Origin: Schleiferiaceae bacterium
GTDB taxonomy: Bacteria; Bacteroidota; Bacteroidia; Flavobacteriales; Schleiferiaceae
Assembly (NCBI GenBank): GCA_030833905.1
Contig: JAURGG010000002.1
Location: 1 to 64,000 of the forward strand
Reading direction: 5' to 3'
Length of the DNA stretch: 64,000 nt
The notes under the pieces were generated by a model. The model saw nothing but the letters and a program-made list of their open reading frames with translations, was not told the DNA's origin and made no database searches. This document shows positions 63,828-64,000 of this stretch, piece by piece; position 1 is the stretch's first letter; each line of letters starts with the position of its first letter. The position numbers and the translations under genes were made by a program.

Positions 63828-64000
63828 ATGAATGACGTTCTTCGAACTGCCAGCCGCTCGTGGCTCTATCCCGTCCTCGCACTTATTGCGGTCAACCTCA
63901 TCTACTTTGCTCCTGTGGTCTTTCAGGGCAAGCAAATTCCGCAAGACGACATTAAGTTGGGGATTGCCAAAGGCAAAGAAATCGTAGACTACCGGGCCGA
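63828..64000 (+). CDS. YfhO-like membrane protein, N-terminal fragment
   Basis: The start of a gene cut by the right window edge. The 57 visible residues begin MNDVLRTASRSWLYPVLALI, with one membrane helix (LYPVLALIAVNLIYFAPVVF), then QGKQIPQDDIKLGIAKGKEI. This matches the N-terminus of YfhO-type multi-pass membrane proteins (FSPVLxGKxIxQxDxxxxxG pattern). TAAACTTG at 63813-63820 may be its -7 box, ending 7 bases before the ATG. Confidence 0.7.
   Translation, partial: MNDVLRTASRSWLYPVLALIAVNLIYFAPVVFQGKQIPQDDIKLGIAKGKEIVDYRA

Overview
The window is chromosomal DNA from a member of the Bacteroidota, most likely the Flavobacteriia. The evidence is a type IX secretion sorting tail on one protein, a type III glutamine synthetase, a fused SecDF, two TonB-receptor-like barrels, an OmpA/TPR/beta-propeller lipid-envelope protein, and gene orders typical of that phylum. 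These include rpsU-xerC-hpf-tRNAs-tuf-tRNA(Trp)-secE-nusG-rplKAJL-rpoBC. Promoters fit the phylum's sigma-A pattern (TTG or TTTG, about 19-20 bases, then TAnnTTTG). Most genes lack a Shine-Dalgarno sequence, and the clear exception is rpsU. GC content looks high for the class (above half by eye). I cannot name a genus.

Layout. 1-1119: end of an ECF sigma factor gene with its small membrane partner and a periplasmic sensor-like protein. 1193-3685: class III aminotransferase, acyltransferase and a small DUF6095 protein. 3721-17041 (minus): the transcription/translation super-cluster, with rpoC and rpoB, four ribosomal proteins, nusG, secE, tuf and five tRNAs. 17153-18634 (minus): hpf, xerC and rpsU. 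18638-25154 (minus): a helix-hairpin-helix protein, a sodium symporter with an overlooked 45-residue partner, then SDR, pyrF, prfA and purM in an overlapping operon. 25216-33422 (minus): PorE-like envelope protein, glutamine synthetase, TatA and SecDF. 33477-36544 (plus): a T9SS cargo protein and a DCC-family protein. 36465-44259 (minus): mdh, gyrB, a plugless barrel and a long TPR protein. 44321-49699: ftsE-like ATPase, a fused double glycosyltransferase, queA with an in-frame repeat, and a secreted nuclease/phosphatase-fold protein. 49746-57869: Omp28-like lipoprotein, a repeat-rich intergenic stretch, yidC-pyrG, a TonB receptor and holA. 57887-60602: rlmH, nadC, a BrkB-type membrane protein and a DUF2147 protein. 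60592-64000: a polysaccharide cluster (FkbM methyltransferase, GT2, flippase) and the start of a YfhO-like protein.

The window is mostly core genome. I found no prophage, transposon or CRISPR array, and no clearly new multi-gene system. The most interesting signals are in gene organisation. Promoter -7 boxes lie only 4-7 bases before start codons at eight genes, suggesting leaderless mRNAs. Terminators are merged with neighbouring signals: one abuts the xerC start, one supplies the purM -7 box, and the mdh terminator lies inside the DCC gene. rpsU has a strong Shine-Dalgarno, consistent with bS21 autoregulation. The queA gene carries a 36-bp tandem repeat, two glycosyltransferases are fused, and several short intergenic repeat families occur.
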